Assembly: GCA_947448795.1 (NCBI GenBank)
Contig: CANFOZ010000001.1
Coordinates: 1-52,661 of the forward strand
Length of the DNA stretch: 52,661 nt
Source: Bacteroidota bacterium
GTDB taxonomy: Bacteria > Bacteroidota > Bacteroidia > AKYH767-A > JAHEYN01
Direction of reading: 5' to 3'
Of the stretch, positions 41,669-52,249 are shown in pieces. The position numbers and the translations under genes were made by a program. Under the pieces are notes generated by a model that saw nothing but the letters and a program-made list of their open reading frames with translations, searched no databases and was not told the origin of the DNA. Each line of letters opens with the position of its first letter. The first letter of the stretch is position 1.

Positions 41669-42079
41669 ATGCCAACGATACAGCAATTAGTTAGAAAAGG
41701 TCGCTCGAAATTGGTGGACAAGAGTAAGTCTCCAGCATTGGATTCTTGTCCTCAGCGCAGAGGTGTATGCACCCGTGTTTACACTACTACGCCTAAGAAG
41801 CCGAACTCAGCGCTCCGCAAAGTAGCCCGTGTTCGTTTGACCAATACCAAAGAGGTCAATGCCTATATTCCAGGAGAAGGCCACAACTTGCAAGAGCACT
41901 CCATTGTACTGATTCGCGGTGGCAGGGTGAAAGATCTTCCGGGTGTTCGTTACCACATCGTTCGTGGTGCATTAGACACATCGGGTGTTGAAGGCAGAAA
42001 CCAACGTCGTTCTAAATACGGAACTAAGAGGCCTAAGCCAGGTGCAGCACCAGCAGCAAAAGGAAAGGGTAAAAAATAA
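41669..42079 (+). CDS. rpsL: 30S ribosomal protein S12
   Basis: 136 residues, first gene of the supercluster. S12 shapes the decoding centre. The universal [12 protein letters not shown] loop is intact with Lys43/Lys44 (E. coli Lys42/43), and DLPGVRYH is unaltered, so no known streptomycin-resistance change is present. A Lys/Pro/Ala/Gly tail ([12 protein letters not shown]) extends the C-terminus by about 12 residues over E. coli (124). No Shine-Dalgarno sequence precedes the ATG; the upstream bases are AATACAAGTATTAC. Confidence 0.98.
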   Translation: MPTIQQLVRKGRSKLVDKSKSPALDSCPQRRGVCTRVYTTTPKKPNSALRKVARVRLTNTKEVNAYIPGEGHNLQEHSIVLIRGGRVKDLPGVRYHIVRGALDTSGVEGRNQRRSKYGTKRPKPGAAPAAKGKGKK

Positions 42080-42110
42080 TCGAAGCTAATCGTCTACTAC
42101 CGATCATAAC

Positions 42111-42578
42111 ATGAGAAAGAATAAAGCCAAAAAGAGAATCCTACTTCCTGATCCGAAGTTCAATGATGTCATGGTTACCCGTTTTGTAAACAACCTGATG
42201 TACAGTGGTAAAAAAGGAGCTTCCTATAAAATTTTCTACGATGCCCTTGACAGTGTTGAAAACCGCACCAAGGAGAATGGCTTGGAGCAGTGGAAAAAAG
42301 CCCTCTCTAATGTAATGCCTACCGTGGAAGTGAAAAGCCGCCGCGTAGGTGGTGCAAACTTCCAGATCCCAACAGAGATTCGTCCCGACCGTCGTATCGC
42401 AATGGGCATCAAATGGCTTATATCGTATTCTCGCAAGCGCAGCGAGAAATCAATGGCTGAGAAATTGGCTGGCGAAATCGTTTCTGCAGCAAAAGGTGAA
42501 GGCGCAGCTGTAAAGAAGAAAGAGGATACACACCGTATGGCTGAAGCCAACAAGGCATTCTCGCACTTCAAATTTTAA
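42111..42578 (+). CDS. rpsG: 30S ribosomal protein S7
   Basis: 155 residues, normal bacterial length. S7 nucleates assembly of the 30S head and lines the E site. Recognisable blocks: [73 protein letters not shown] and the end [15 protein letters not shown]. In E. coli S7 represses its own operon; whether a similar mRNA structure exists here was not resolved. 31 bases after rpsL, no Shine-Dalgarno. Confidence 0.98.
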   Translation: MRKNKAKKRILLPDPKFNDVMVTRFVNNLMYSGKKGASYKIFYDALDSVENRTKENGLEQWKKALSNVMPTVEVKSRRVGGANFQIPTEIRPDRRIAMGIKWLISYSRKRSEKSMAEKLAGEIVSAAKGEGAAVKKKEDTHRMAEANKAFSHFKF

Positions 42579-42613
42579 TTAGACACACACTACAATACAA
42601 GCAATAAAAGATC

Positions 42614-44734
42614 ATGGCGGATTTAAATTATACCCGTAATATAGGCATCGCAGCTCACATCGATGCCGGCAAGACCACCTGTACGGAGCGTATCCTGTAC
42701 TACACGGGTGTGAATCACAAAATCGGTGAGGTACACGATGGTGCTGCAACAATGGACTGGATGGTTCAAGAGCAAGAGCGTGGTATCACAATCACTTCTG
42801 CTGCGACTACCTGTTTTTGGAATTACCGCGACAATACCTACAAAGTAAATATCATCGATACACCGGGTCACGTAGATTTCACGGTTGAGGTGAATCGTTC
42901 CCTGCGTATTCTGGATGGCCTTGTGTTTCTGTTCTCTGCCGTTGATGGTGTAGAGCCTCAGTCTGAAACAAACTGGCGTCTTGCTAATAACTACAACGTT
43001 ACACGAATTGGTTTCGTGAACAAAATGGATCGCTCTGGTGCCGATTTTCTTGCTGTTGTTAAGCAAGTGAAAGAAGTGTTGGGTGGCAATCCAATTCCTT
43101 TGCAACTTCCTATTGGAGCCGAAGATAATTTCACGGGTGTTGTTGATCTTATCAACAACCGTGGTATCGTTTGGAACGAACACGACAAAGGCATGACTTT
43201 CAACATCGTACCTATTCCGGAAGAAATGAAGGAAGAGGTTTTGGAGTGGAGAGGAAAATTGCTTGAGGCAATCGCTGAGTTCGACGATACCTTGATGGAG
43301 AAATTCTTTGCCGATTCAGACTCTATCACGGAGGCTGAACTTATGGCTGCCTTGCGCAAAGCATGTATCGCGAACAAAGTGGTTCCGATGGTATGCGGCT
43401 CGGCATTCAAAAACAAGGGTGTTCAAACCATGCTTGATTATGTGATGGAGTTGATGCCTAGTCCGATGGACAAAGAAAGCATCTCCGGCATCAATCCTGA
43501 TACAAACGAAATTGTTACTCGTAAGCCGAGTGTTACTGAACCTTTCACCGCGCTCGCATTTAAGATTGCAACCGATCCTTTCGTAGGTCGTTTGTGTTTC
43601 TTCCGTGCATATGCAGGTCGTTTGGACGCTGGTTCATATGTTCTGAATACCCGCAGTGGTAACAAAGAGCGTATCTCTCGTATTTTCCAGATGCATGCGA
43701 ACAAACAAAACGCGATTGATTTTATCGAGGCGGGTGACATCGGTGCAGCTGTCGGTTTTAAAGATATTAAAACAGGCGACACATTGTGTGCTGAAAATGC
43801 ACCGATTGTGCTTGAGGCCATGAACTTCCCTGAACCTGTAATCGGGATCGCTATCGAGCCTAAAACACAGGCTGATTTAGATAAATTGGGTAATGCGCTT
43901 GCAAAACTTTCTGAAGAGGATCCAACCTTCCGTGTGAAGACAGATGAAGACTCCGGTCAAACTATCATCAGCGGAATGGGTGAGCTTCACTTAGACATCA
44001 TCGTTGACCGTCTGCGTCGCGAGTTTAAAGTAGAAGTGAACCAAGGTGCTCCTGAAGTTGCTTACAAAGAGGCAATCAAATCAAGCGTGTCTCACCGTGA
44101 GGTATACAAAAAACAAACTGGTGGTCGCGGTAAATTTGCAGACATCAACTTTACTATCGGACCTGTTGAAACAGACTTCGTGCCAGATGCTAAAAACGCT
44201 GGTCTGCAGTTTATCAACGAGATCAAAGGTGGTAACATCCCACGTGAATTTATCCCTGCAATTGAAAAAGGATTTCGTTCTTCCATGGTTAACGGTACAC
44301 TTGCCGGCTATCCACTAGATACTATGAAAGTAGTTCTAAACGATGGTTCTTTCCATGCGGTCGATTCCGATGCACTGTCTTTTGAGTTATGTGCAAAAAT
44401 TGCTTTCCGTGAAGCGCTTCCAAAAGCTAAGCCAGTATTGCTTGAGCCGATAATGAAAGTAGAAGTATTAACACCTGAACAAAACATGGGTGATGTGGTT
44501 GGTGACTTAAACAAACGTCGTGGCATGATCGAGGGTATGGACTCTCGTGCAGGTTCACAGGTTGTGAAATCAAAGGTGCCACTCTCTCAGATGTTTGGAT
44601 ACATCACACAGCTTCGTACAATCACTTCTGGTCGTGCATCTTCAACGATGGAGTTCTCGCACTACACAGAGGTTCCTAAGGCGCTGGCTGATGAGATCAT
44701 CGCGAAAGTAAAAGGCAAATCAGAAAAAGTTTAA
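42614..44734 (+). CDS. fusA: Elongation factor G
   Basis: 706 residues, the translocation GTPase. G1 [15 protein letters not shown], switch/G2 with [21 protein letters not shown]3 [10 protein letters not shown]4 NKMD and G5 GSAFKN are in place, followed by domains II-V ([44 protein letters not shown]). Ends in VKGKSEKV. It sits directly after rpsG as in the classical str operon, but the tuf gene that usually follows is absent and rpsJ comes 45 bases later. Confidence 0.98.
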   Translation: MADLNYTRNIGIAAHIDAGKTTCTERILYYTGVNHKIGEVHDGAATMDWMVQEQERGITITSAATTCFWNYRDNTYKVNIIDTPGHVDFTVEVNRSLRILDGLVFLFSAVDGVEPQSETNWRLANNYNVTRIGFVNKMDRSGADFLAVVKQVKEVLGGNPIPLQLPIGAEDNFTGVVDLINNRGIVWNEHDKGMTFNIVPIPEEMKEEVLEWRGKLLEAIAEFDDTLMEKFFADSDSITEAELMAALRKACIANKVVPMVCGSAFKNKGVQTMLDYVMELMPSPMDKESISGINPDTNEIVTRKPSVTEPFTALAFKIATDPFVGRLCFFRAYAGRLDAGSYVLNTRSGNKERISRIFQMHANKQNAIDFIEAGDIGAAVGFKDIKTGDTLCAENAPIVLEAMNFPEPVIGIAIEPKTQADLDKLGNALAKLSEEDPTFRVKTDEDSGQTIISGMGELHLDIIVDRLRREFKVEVNQGAPEVAYKEAIKSSVSHREVYKKQTGGRGKFADINFTIGPVETDFVPDAKNAGLQFINEIKGGNIPREFIPAIEKGFRSSMVNGTLAGYPLDTMKVVLNDGSFHAVDSDALSFELCAKIAFREALPKAKPVLLEPIMKVEVLTPEQNMGDVVGDLNKRRGMIEGMDSRAGSQVVKSKVPLSQMFGYITQLRTITSGRASSTMEFSHYTEVPKALADEIIAKVKGKSEKV

Positions 44735-44779
44735 TTGAATTATATCCTGTAATTCATTCCAAAATTTATAATTCCAACA

Positions 44780-45085
44780 ATGAGTCAGAAAATCAGAATC
44801 AAGCTTAAGTCATACGACTTTAACCTCGTAGACAAATCAGCGGAGAAAATTGTGAAGACGGTTCGCAGCACTGGTGCAGTGGTAAGTGGTCCAATTCCGT
44901 TGCCGACTGAAAAGAGAATCTTCACGGTATTGCGTTCCCCGCATGCCAACAAGAAAGCTAGGGAGCAATTTCAACTTTGCTCATACAAGCGTCTGATGGA
45001 CATCTACAGCACCACAGCAAAAACCGTGGATGCGCTCATGAAGCTGGAGCTTCCGAGTGGAGTGGATGTAGAGATCAAAGTGTAA
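44780..45085 (+). CDS. rpsJ: 30S ribosomal protein S10
   Basis: 101 residues. S10 is part of the 30S head and also the NusE component of antitermination complexes. [52 protein letters not shown] and [28 protein letters not shown] match the family over the full length. Heads the S10 block, here fused behind fusA with no visible terminator. Leader bases AATTCCAACA carry no Shine-Dalgarno. Confidence 0.98.
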   Translation: MSQKIRIKLKSYDFNLVDKSAEKIVKTVRSTGAVVSGPIPLPTEKRIFTVLRSPHANKKAREQFQLCSYKRLMDIYSTTAKTVDALMKLELPSGVDVEIKV

Positions 45086-45146
45086 GACTACCTTTGGATA
45101 GAAACTGAACAATAAAGAATAAACAATCAATAATAATTCCAATACA

Positions 45147-45764
45147 ATGTCTGGAATAATAGGTAAGAAACTGGGAATGACAAGCATGTTCGACGCGGAT
45201 GGAAAAAACATCCCATGCACTGTCATTGAAGCAGGTCCATGTGTAGTGACGCAAGTTCGCACGATGGAGAAAGATAAATACTCGGCGGTTCAATTGGCCT
45301 TTGGCGAGAAGAAAGACAAACACACTACCGGCGCACTTAAGGGTCACTTTGCGAAAGCAAACACAACTCCTAAACGCAAGTTGGTTGAGTTTAAAGGTTT
45401 TGAGCAAGAACTTAATCTTGGCGATATCGTTAAGGTAGATTTGTTTGCCGAAGGCGAGTTCATCGATGTAGTGGGCATCTCAAAAGGTAAGGGTTTTCAG
45501 GGTGTTGTAAAGCGCCACGGATTCTCTGGGGTGGGCTGGGCCACACACGGTCAGCATGACAGGCAGCGTGCGCCAGGTTCTTTGGGTGCATCATCCTTCC
45601 CAGCGCGTGTATTTAAAGGTATGCGCATGGCAGGTCACATGGGAGTAGATCGTGTGAAAGTGAAAAACTTGAAAGTAATGAAGGTGATCGCCGATAAGAA
45701 CTTGATTCTTATTAAGGGCGCGGTCCCTGGCCCAAACGGCTCGATGTTGTTGCTTGAAAAATAA
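45147..45764 (+). CDS. rplC: 50S ribosomal protein L3
   Basis: 205 residues. L3 reaches towards the peptidyl-transferase centre through its central loop, seen here as [39 protein letters not shown]. Opens [19 protein letters not shown] and ends NGSMLLLEK, complete. 61 bases after rpsJ, the largest gap inside the S10 block, filled by AT-rich sequence without a clear hairpin. Confidence 0.98.
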   Translation: MSGIIGKKLGMTSMFDADGKNIPCTVIEAGPCVVTQVRTMEKDKYSAVQLAFGEKKDKHTTGALKGHFAKANTTPKRKLVEFKGFEQELNLGDIVKVDLFAEGEFIDVVGISKGKGFQGVVKRHGFSGVGWATHGQHDRQRAPGSLGASSFPARVFKGMRMAGHMGVDRVKVKNLKVMKVIADKNLILIKGAVPGPNGSMLLLEK

Positions 45765-45798
45765 TTGAATAACGAAAAGAGAAATAACCATCCATATC

Positions 45799-46425
45799 AT
45801 GGAATTATCAGTATTAAACACAAAAGGCGAAGCAACAGGCCGCAAAGTAAGCCTTCCGAGTGAGGTTTTCGGTGTCGAGCCAAACGATCACGCCATTTAT
45901 TTGGACGTAAAGCAATACCTTGCTAATCAGCGCCAGGGTACACACAAAGCAAAACAGAAGAACGAGATTTCAGGTTCTACTCGTAAGCTGCACAGACAAA
46001 AGGGTACTGGTGGGTCTCGTAAGGGCAGCATCAAAAGTCCATTGTTTCGTGGTGGTGGACGCGTATTTGGCCCGCAGCCTCGCGATTACAGCTTCAAGTT
46101 GAACAAGAAGCTTAAATCATTGGCTCGTGTTTCTGCACTTAGCTACAAGGCTAATCAGAAGAACATCACGGTTATCGAAGACTTCGTTATGGATACTCCG
46201 AAAACGAAACAGTTCAATGACATCATCAACGGACTCAAATTAACTGGTAAAAAAACATTGTTGGTGTTTGCTAAAATGGATCGCAATATCCACCTTTCAG
46301 CGCGCAACACAGTAACCAGAAAAACTGCTTCTGTAGCTGATCTTAACACGCACGATATCCTCAACGCAAACAACCTCGTGTTGTTGGAAAGTTCAATTCT
46401 AGAAATTTCAAATCAACTGTCCTAA
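45799..46425 (+). CDS. rplD: 50S ribosomal protein L4
   Basis: 208 residues. L4 lines the exit tunnel with its extended loop, seen as KNEISGSTRKLHRQKGTGGSRKGSIKSPLFRGGGRVFGPQPRDYSF. In E. coli L4 also represses the S10 operon; no attenuator was recognised here. Its stop TAA overlaps the rplW start by one base (TAATG at 46423-46427), so L4 and L23 are translationally coupled. Confidence 0.98.
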   Translation: MELSVLNTKGEATGRKVSLPSEVFGVEPNDHAIYLDVKQYLANQRQGTHKAKQKNEISGSTRKLHRQKGTGGSRKGSIKSPLFRGGGRVFGPQPRDYSFKLNKKLKSLARVSALSYKANQKNITVIEDFVMDTPKTKQFNDIINGLKLTGKKTLLVFAKMDRNIHLSARNTVTRKTASVADLNTHDILNANNLVLLESSILEISNQLS

Positions 46426-46715
46426 TGAATATCATCACCCATCCGGTCGTAACTGAAAAGATGAATGCGGCCAGCGAAAAGCAAAACTGCTTTGGCTTCA
46501 TCGTCGATCCAAAGGCCAATAAAATCATGATCAAAGATGCCGTTGAAAAAGCGTACGGTGTAACTGTTGAATCAGTAAAGACCATGAATTACTATGGCAA
46601 GAAAAAGACACGTTTCACGAAGACTGGTGTAACATCCGGTAATAAAGTACGACGTAAGAAAGCGCTTGTATACCTGAAAGATGGCGACAAGATTGACTTC
46701 TTTAGCAATATTTAA
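46425..46715 (+). CDS. rplW: 50S ribosomal protein L23
   Basis: 96 residues. L23 sits at the tunnel exit and docks trigger factor and SRP. MNIITHPVVTEKMNAASEKQNCFGFIVDPKANKIMIKDAVEKAYGVTVESVKTMNYYGK follows the family pattern, with the extended RNA-binding loop KKKTRFTKTGVTSGNKVRRKKALVYL. Starts on the last base of the rplD stop. Confidence 0.97.
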   Translation: MNIITHPVVTEKMNAASEKQNCFGFIVDPKANKIMIKDAVEKAYGVTVESVKTMNYYGKKKTRFTKTGVTSGNKVRRKKALVYLKDGDKIDFFSNI

Positions 46716-46764
46716 TCAAGAACCAATTACCGAGATTACTCGTTAAGCAATACACGCACTAACA

Positions 46765-47589
46765 ATGGCCGTTAAAAAATTCAGACCGATTACCCCAGGT
46801 CAGCGATTCAAAGTCATCAGCACATTTGATGAGATAACGAAATCGACTCCTGAAAAAACCCTGCTCGCCCCGAGAAAGAAATCCGGTGGTCGTAACAAGG
46901 ATGGTAAAATGACTATGCGCTATATCGGCGGTGGTCACAAACAGCAATATCGTCTCATCGATTTCAAGCGTGAGAAATTCGGTATACCAGCTACTGTTCA
47001 CTCAGTAGAGTATGATCCGAACCGTACAGCTCGTATCGCGTTGCTTCACTATGTGGATGGCGAGAAACGTTATATCCTGGCACCAGCAGGTATAAAAGTT
47101 GGACAGCAAATCATGTCTGGCGAAGGCGTTGCTCCTGAAGTTGGTAACTGTCTCTTCTTAAAGGATATTCCTTTGGGAACGATGGTTCACAACATCGAGA
47201 TGCGTCCGGGTCAAGGCGGTAAGATTGCTCGTAGTGCAGGTACGTATGCACAACTCACTAGCCGTGATGGAAAATACGCGGTAATTAAGTTGGGCTCTGG
47301 CGAGACACGTATGATTCTTACTTCTTGCTTGGCGACAATCGGAACGGTATCAAATGCCGATCATATTCTCGAAAGTCATGGTAAAGCAGGTCGTAAGCGT
47401 TGGTTGGGCGTTCGTCCAAGAACACGTGCTGTAGCGATGAATCCAGTGGATCACCCAATGGGTGGTGGTGAAGGACGTGCTTCAGGTGGACACCCACGCT
47501 CAAGAAAAGGCTTACTTGCTAAAGGGTACAAGACTCGTTACAAGAAGAAGGCTTCTGAGAAGTACATCATCAGCAGAAAGAACAAATAA
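46765..47589 (+). CDS. rplB: 50S ribosomal protein L2
   Basis: 274 residues (E. coli 273). L2 supports subunit association and peptidyl transfer; the highly conserved segment [22 protein letters not shown] with the key His is present. Opening [16 protein letters not shown] and the basic tail [21 protein letters not shown] complete the protein. 49 bases after rplW. Confidence 0.98.
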   Translation: MAVKKFRPITPGQRFKVISTFDEITKSTPEKTLLAPRKKSGGRNKDGKMTMRYIGGGHKQQYRLIDFKREKFGIPATVHSVEYDPNRTARIALLHYVDGEKRYILAPAGIKVGQQIMSGEGVAPEVGNCLFLKDIPLGTMVHNIEMRPGQGGKIARSAGTYAQLTSRDGKYAVIKLGSGETRMILTSCLATIGTVSNADHILESHGKAGRKRWLGVRPRTRAVAMNPVDHPMGGGEGRASGGHPRSRKGLLAKGYKTRYKKKASEKYIISRKNK

Positions 47590-47618
47590 TAATCAGAACA
47601 CATAAACACGATTAACGC

Positions 47619-47906
47619 ATGAGCCGTTCGCTGAAAAAAGGACCATTCATTGACTGGAAACTCGACAAGAAGATTCTAGCCCTGAATGACAGCAATAAAA
47701 AAAATGTAGTAAAAACCTGGTCTCGTCGATCAATGATCTCTCCGGAGTTTGTTGGACACACGATAGCGGTTCACAACGGGAACAAATTTATCCCGGTTTA
47801 TGTGACGGAGAACATGGTTGGTCACAAGCTTGGGGAGTTCTCTCCAACTCGTACCTTCCGCGGACACACCGGACCGAAGGATAATAAATCTGCAGGTAAA
47901 AAATAA
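47619..47906 (+). CDS. rpsS: 30S ribosomal protein S19
   Basis: 95 residues. S19 forms the 30S head with S13 and touches the A-site tRNA region. Opening [18 protein letters not shown], then [52 protein letters not shown] in family order. 29 bases after rplB, no Shine-Dalgarno (ACGATTAACGC precedes the ATG). Confidence 0.98.
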   Translation: MSRSLKKGPFIDWKLDKKILALNDSNKKNVVKTWSRRSMISPEFVGHTIAVHNGNKFIPVYVTENMVGHKLGEFSPTRTFRGHTGPKDNKSAGKK

Positions 47907-47935
47907 GTTAATACATCTCAATATCACGCAATACA

Positions 47936-48370
47936 ATGGGAGCAAGAAAAAGACTGGCAGCAGAGGCCCGCAAGGAAGCTAGAAAAAGCGTCTCTGATGC
48001 AAAGCTGAATAACGTACCAACTTCGCCGCGCAAAATGCGCTTAGTAGCTGATTTAGTACGTGGCAAGAATGTGGAGACCGCATTGGGTATCCTTCGCTTT
48101 AATCCAAGAGAAGCGTCTAACCGCTTGGAGAAACTTCTTCTTTCTGCCATCAACAACTGGCAGGCGAAGAACGAAGGTAAGCGCATGGAAGAGAGCAATC
48201 TCTTTGTTAAAGAGATCCATGTTGATGGTGGCCGTATGCTGAAGCGCCTGCGCCCAGCGCCACAAGGACGTGGCTACCGCGTTCGTAAGCGTTCTAATCA
48301 CGTTACGTTGGTGGTTGACTCTCGCGTAGTGACCAACGCAGCAAGTGATAAAAAAGAAGTTACAGCATAA
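47936..48370 (+). CDS. rplV: 50S ribosomal protein L22
   Basis: 144 residues against 110 in E. coli; the extra length is an N-terminal basic stretch ([18 protein letters not shown]) and a short C-terminal tail. L22 lines the exit tunnel with its beta hairpin; the family core [31 protein letters not shown] and the hairpin [31 protein letters not shown] are intact. No deletion of the macrolide-resistance type is seen in the hairpin. rpsC starts 22 bases later. Confidence 0.97.
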   Translation: MGARKRLAAEARKEARKSVSDAKLNNVPTSPRKMRLVADLVRGKNVETALGILRFNPREASNRLEKLLLSAINNWQAKNEGKRMEESNLFVKEIHVDGGRMLKRLRPAPQGRGYRVRKRSNHVTLVVDSRVVTNAASDKKEVTA

Positions 48371-48392
48371 ATATTATAATAGAACAAAAATA

Positions 48393-49175
48393 ATGGGACA
48401 AAAAGCAAACCCGATAAGTAATCGCTTGGGTATCATCCGCGGATGGGATTCTAACTGGTATGGCGGTAACAAGTATGCCGAGAAACTGGTAGAAGACGAT
48501 AAGATCCGTAAGTACCTTGAAGCGCGTCTTGCAAAAGGCAGTGTTTCTAAAATCGTAATCGAGCGTACTGTAAAATTGATTACGGTTACCATCAACACTG
48601 CCCGTCCGGGTATCGTGATTGGAAAAGGTGGCGCTGAGGTTGACAAAATCAAGGAAGAGCTGAAGAAGCTTACCAAGAAAGAAGTACAGATCAACATCTT
48701 TGAAATTAAGCGTCCAGAACTTGATGCAAAAATCGTGAGCGAAGGCATTGCTCGTCAAATCGAGGCTCGTATTTCGTTCCGTCGTGCAACAAAGATGGCT
48801 ATCGCTTCAACCATGCGTATGGGTGCTGAAGGTATCAAGATCATCTGCTCCGGCCGACTTGGTGGTGCTGAGATTGCACGTAGCGAAGGTTACAAAGAAG
48901 GTCGTACTCCATTGCACACCTTTCGTGCAGATATCGATTATGCATTGTCTGAAGCCCTAACTACCTACGGAAAAATTGGTATCAAGGTTTGGATTTGCAA
49001 AGGCGAGGTGTTCGGTAAACGCGACTTGTCGCCAAACATCGGAATGACTAGTGCACCAGGTGCAAAACCTAGTGGTGGCCGTGGTGGCTTCAGCGATCGT
49101 CCTGATCGTGATCGTGACCGTGGTGGCTTCAAAGGTCGTCCAGGTGGAGCAGCTAAACCAAGAACAGAAAGATAA
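48393..49175 (+). CDS. rpsC: 30S ribosomal protein S3 with Arg/Gly-rich tail
   Basis: 260 residues (E. coli 233). S3 is at the mRNA entry channel. Opens [25 protein letters not shown], has the KH domain with [22 protein letters not shown], and the [32 protein letters not shown] core. The last 34 residues (from 49072) are a disordered Arg/Gly/Asp-rich tail with [15 protein letters not shown] and KGRPGG blocks. ATG 48393 is chosen over the open frame upstream (48345), which overlaps rplV. Confidence 0.97.
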   Translation: MGQKANPISNRLGIIRGWDSNWYGGNKYAEKLVEDDKIRKYLEARLAKGSVSKIVIERTVKLITVTINTARPGIVIGKGGAEVDKIKEELKKLTKKEVQINIFEIKRPELDAKIVSEGIARQIEARISFRRATKMAIASTMRMGAEGIKIICSGRLGGAEIARSEGYKEGRTPLHTFRADIDYALSEALTTYGKIGIKVWICKGEVFGKRDLSPNIGMTSAPGAKPSGGRGGFSDRPDRDRDRGGFKGRPGGAAKPRTER

Positions 49176-49210
49176 TACAATTTCGAACGAACAGACTATA
49201 GTATATCATC

Positions 49211-49639
49211 ATGTTACAACCTAAAAAAACCAAATTCCGCAAGCAGCAGAAGGGCAAGGGCACCTTTAAAGGGATTGCTCACAAAGGCGGCACCATGGAG
49301 TTCGGCTCCTTCGCGATTAAATCGCTGCAGCTGACCTGGATCAACAGTAAACAGATTGAAGCGGCTCGTGTTGCGGTAACCCGTTTCATGAAGCGTGAAG
49401 GTCAAATCTGGATCCGTATTTTTCCAGACAAACCAATTACTCGTAAGCCTGCTGAGGTAAGGATGGGTAAGGGTAAAGGAGCTCCTGAGTTTTGGGTAGC
49501 TACTGTAAAACCTGGAACCGTAATCATTGAAGCTGACGGTGTTCCATTGGCAACAGCGAAAGAGGCAATGCGTCTTGCGGCCCAAAAATTACCGGTGACC
49601 ACCCGTTTCGTGGTTAGAAGAGACTACACTGAAGAATAA
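49211..49639 (+). CDS. rplP: 50S ribosomal protein L16
   Basis: 142 residues. L16 helps position A-site tRNA near the peptidyl-transferase centre. [19 protein letters not shown] opening, then [64 protein letters not shown], all family landmarks. Complete, 35 bases after rpsC. Confidence 0.98.
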   Translation: MLQPKKTKFRKQQKGKGTFKGIAHKGGTMEFGSFAIKSLQLTWINSKQIEAARVAVTRFMKREGQIWIRIFPDKPITRKPAEVRMGKGKGAPEFWVATVKPGTVIIEADGVPLATAKEAMRLAAQKLPVTTRFVVRRDYTEE

Positions 49640-49656
49640 TATATAACATCAGATCA

Positions 49657-49866
49657 ATGAAACAATCCTTAATTGCAGAGCTGAGCACCGCAGAGGTGAA
49701 AGAAAAGCTTGCCGAAGAACGCGGCAACTACACCAAGCTGAAATCCAGCCATGCTGTATCGCCAATCGAGAATCCATTAAAAATCAAAGATTCCAGAAAG
49801 ACCATTGCTAGGCTTTCGACTGAGCTGAACAAGAGAATGAGTCAGGAACAAGCATCAAAAGCATAA
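49657..49866 (+). CDS. rpmC: 50S ribosomal protein L29
   Basis: 69 residues. Two-helix protein next to the tunnel exit. [57 protein letters not shown] keeps the family signature (IENP.KI...RKTIAR). Four bases separate it from rpsQ; 17 bases after rplP. Confidence 0.96.
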   Translation: MKQSLIAELSTAEVKEKLAEERGNYTKLKSSHAVSPIENPLKIKDSRKTIARLSTELNKRMSQEQASKA

Positions 49867-49870
49867 AAAC

Positions 49871-50137
49871 ATGGAAACTACAGAAACAAGAAATCTCCGA
49901 AAAGAAAAAATCGGCACCGTAACTAGCAACAAGATGGAGAAGTCTATCGTGGTGATGGTTGAGCGTAAGGTAAAACACGCCAAATACGGTAAGTTCATTA
50001 AGAAGTCGACCAAGTTCATGGCTCATGACGAGAAGAACGAGTGCGGCATCGGTGACACCGTGCGTATCTCTGAAACTCGCCCTCTAAGCAAGAACAAATG
50101 TTGGAGATTGGTTGAGATCGTTGAGAAAGCAAAATAA
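49871..50137 (+). CDS. rpsQ: 30S ribosomal protein S17
   Basis: 88 residues. OB-fold protein of the 30S body. [77 protein letters not shown] covers the complete family. Two Cys residues (in NECGIG and NKCWR) replace usual positions but no zinc motif is formed. Four bases after rpmC. Confidence 0.97.
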   Translation: METTETRNLRKEKIGTVTSNKMEKSIVVMVERKVKHAKYGKFIKKSTKFMAHDEKNECGIGDTVRISETRPLSKNKCWRLVEIVEKAK

Positions 50138-50183
50138 TCGAATCTTATTACCGGAGAAACCGGTCAGGTAAAACAAATACAAA

Positions 50184-50552
50184 ATGATACAGCAGGAATC
50201 ACGTTTACTCGTAGCCGACAACAGCGGAGCCAAAGAGGTACTTTGCATCCGTGTACTTGGTGGTACAAAAAAGAAATACGCATCTATCGGTGACAAAATC
50301 GTTGTCACAGTGAAGCATGCGCTGCCGAATGGTGGTGTAAAGCAAGGAACCGTTGCTAAAGCGGTTGTTGTTAGAACACGCAAGGAGATTCGCAGAAACG
50401 ACGGTTCATATATTCGTTTCGACGACAACGCTGTTGTGTTGCTAACGGCTAACGATGAGTTGCGTGGAACCCGTATCTTCGGACCAGTTGCTCGTGAGCT
50501 GCGTGAGAAACAATACATGAAGATCGTGTCATTGGCACCAGAAGTACTTTAA
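50184..50552 (+). CDS. rplN: 50S ribosomal protein L14
   Basis: 122 residues, the same as E. coli plus or minus one. L14 forms inter-subunit bridges and binds the silencing factor Rsf[28 protein letters not shown], then [52 protein letters not shown] and the closing [29 protein letters not shown]. 46 bases after rpsQ. Confidence 0.98.
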   Translation: MIQQESRLLVADNSGAKEVLCIRVLGGTKKKYASIGDKIVVTVKHALPNGGVKQGTVAKAVVVRTRKEIRRNDGSYIRFDDNAVVLLTANDELRGTRIFGPVARELREKQYMKIVSLAPEVL

Positions 50553-50577
50553 TCTAATTATTGCAAAAGAATATATC

Positions 50578-50922
50578 ATGGAAAGGAAAAAGAATAAACA
50601 GCCGAAACTGAATATCCGCAAGGGTGACACAGTAAAGGTGATGGCCGGTGATTCACGTGGTCAACAAGCCAAAGTGATCCTGGTTCTCCCAGAAAAAAAT
50701 CGCGCTGTAGTTGAAGGTGTTAATATGGTTAGCAAGCATACTAAAGCAACCCAGCAGAACCAAGAGGGTGGCATAGTGAAAAAAGAGATGTCCATTCATA
50801 TCTCTAACCTGATGCTTGTTGATCCTGCAACGGGCAACACAACACGTGTTGGTCGCAAGGTTAACAAAGAGAACAAGCTCCAACGTTTCGCTAAAAAGAC
50901 AGGCGAGTTTATCAAATTATAA
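50578..50922 (+). CDS. rplX: 50S ribosomal protein L24
   Basis: 114 residues. KOW-domain protein that starts 50S assembly. NIRKGDTVKVMAGDSRGQQAKVILVLPEKNRAVVEGVNMVSKHTK shows the KOW motif, followed by EGGIVKKEMSIHISNLMLVDPATG. The C-terminus (NTTRVGRKVNKENKLQRFAKKTGEFIKL) matches the Bacteroidota form. 25 bases after rplN. Confidence 0.97.
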   Translation: MERKKNKQPKLNIRKGDTVKVMAGDSRGQQAKVILVLPEKNRAVVEGVNMVSKHTKATQQNQEGGIVKKEMSIHISNLMLVDPATGNTTRVGRKVNKENKLQRFAKKTGEFIKL

Positions 50923-50950
50923 TCGTTTGTTTCAATAAATATAAAACACA

Positions 50951-51514
50951 ATGACTGCTTACAGACCCCGCTTAAAGGATAAATACAAAAACGAAATCGT
51001 TCCTTCAATGAAGGAAAAGATGAAGTACAAGAGCATCATGCAGGTGCCTAAAATCACCAAAATATGCCTGAATCAAGGTGTGGGTGATGCGGTTTCCGAC
51101 AAAAAGATTATCGAGTATGCATTGGCTGAGATGACGCTTATCTGCGGACAGAAACCAGTGGCTACCAAGTCAAAAAAGGATATCTCTAACTTTAAATTGC
51201 GTGCTAATGTTGCAATTGGAGTTAAAGCTACGCTGCGCGACAATAAAATGTATGACTTTTTGGATCGTCTGATTTCTGTTGCTTTGCCTCGTATTCGTGA
51301 CTTCCGCGGCATCAGCCGTAAAGGTTTCGATGGTCGTGGTAACTATACCTTAGGCGTTACTGAGCAAATCATCTTCCCGGAGATCGATATCGACAAAGTG
51401 AATAAAGTACAAGGTATGGATATCACTTTTGTGACAACAGCAAAAACCGATAGCGAAGCTTTCGAACTGCTTAAGGAGTTTGGTCTCCCATTCATGGACG
51501 ATAAAAAAATCTAA
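50951..51514 (+). CDS. rplE: 50S ribosomal protein L5
   Basis: 187 residues. L5 binds 5S rRNA and forms the central protuberance. [43 protein letters not shown], then [22 protein letters not shown] and [30 protein letters not shown] and the end [11 protein letters not shown] are all family landmarks. 28 bases after rplX. Confidence 0.98.
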   Translation: MTAYRPRLKDKYKNEIVPSMKEKMKYKSIMQVPKITKICLNQGVGDAVSDKKIIEYALAEMTLICGQKPVATKSKKDISNFKLRANVAIGVKATLRDNKMYDFLDRLISVALPRIRDFRGISRKGFDGRGNYTLGVTEQIIFPEIDIDKVNKVQGMDITFVTTAKTDSEAFELLKEFGLPFMDDKKI

Positions 51515-51528
51515 TATATAAAAGCATC

Positions 51529-51798
51529 ATGGCAAAAGAATCCGTTAAAGCAAAAGACGTAAAGAAAAAGAAATTGGTGGCTCGTTACGCTGCAAAGCGT
51601 GCTGCACTGAAAGCTGCTGGTGACTATGTTGGACTTCAGAAACTTCCACGCAGTTCAAGTCCAGTGCGTCTACACAACAGATGTATGATAACTGGTCGTC
51701 CACGTGGCTACTCTAGACAATTTGGTGTATCTCGTTTGGTGTTCAGAGAGATGGCGCTCTACGGAAAGATTCCTGGTGTGACTAAAGCTAGCTGGTAA
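51529..51798 (+). CDS. rpsN: 30S ribosomal protein S14 (zinc-free form)
   Basis: 89 residues. Part of the 30S head. Only one Cys is present ([19 protein letters not shown]), so this is the C-minus, zinc-independent type. Basic N-terminus ([23 protein letters not shown]) and the end [11 protein letters not shown] are typical. 14 bases after rplE. Confidence 0.97.
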   Translation: MAKESVKAKDVKKKKLVARYAAKRAALKAAGDYVGLQKLPRSSSPVRLHNRCMITGRPRGYSRQFGVSRLVFREMALYGKIPGVTKASW

Positions 51799-51835
51799 TA
51801 TTTAAAAGAAAAACTCACAATTCAATACCAATACA

Positions 51836-52231
51836 ATGACTGATCCTATTGCAGATTACTTTACTCGCTTACGTAATGCAGTGCGTGCACAGCACCGTAT
51901 AGTTGAGATCCCGGCATCGGGTATAAAAAAGGAAATCACCAAGATTCTTTTTGAAAAAGGGTACATCCTTCAGTACAAATTTGAGGATAATGTGGTTCAA
52001 GGAACCATCAAGATTGCCCTTAAATACAGACCTGGAACGAAAATTTCAGCGATCAAAGATGTTCAACGTGTAAGTAAACCGGGTCTGCGTAAATACGTAG
52101 GCAAGGACAAACTGCCACGCGTATTGAACGGCTTGGGTGTAGCGCTGATTTCTACCTCTCAGGGTTTGATGACCAACAAAGAAGCCATGAAATTAAACAT
52201 CGGTGGAGAAGTCATCGGTTACGTATACTAG
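51836..52231 (+). CDS. rpsH: 30S ribosomal protein S8
   Basis: 131 residues. S8 binds helix 21 of 16S rRNA and, in E. coli, represses the spc operon. MTDPIADYFTRLRNAVRAQHRIVEIPASGIKKEITKILFEKGYI and the signature ISTSQGLMTNKEAMKLNIGGEVIGYVY are intact. 37 bases after rpsN, 18 before rplF. Confidence 0.98.
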   Translation: MTDPIADYFTRLRNAVRAQHRIVEIPASGIKKEITKILFEKGYILQYKFEDNVVQGTIKIALKYRPGTKISAIKDVQRVSKPGLRKYVGKDKLPRVLNGLGVALISTSQGLMTNKEAMKLNIGGEVIGYVY

Positions 52232-52249
52232 TCTAATAAATTCAAAGAA

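Noticed and set aside
44735-44779. Remnant of a tuf gene between fusA and rpsJ
   Set aside because: The gap is 45 bases of AT-rich sequence with no EF-Tu coding similarity; absence of tuf here is usual in this phylum.
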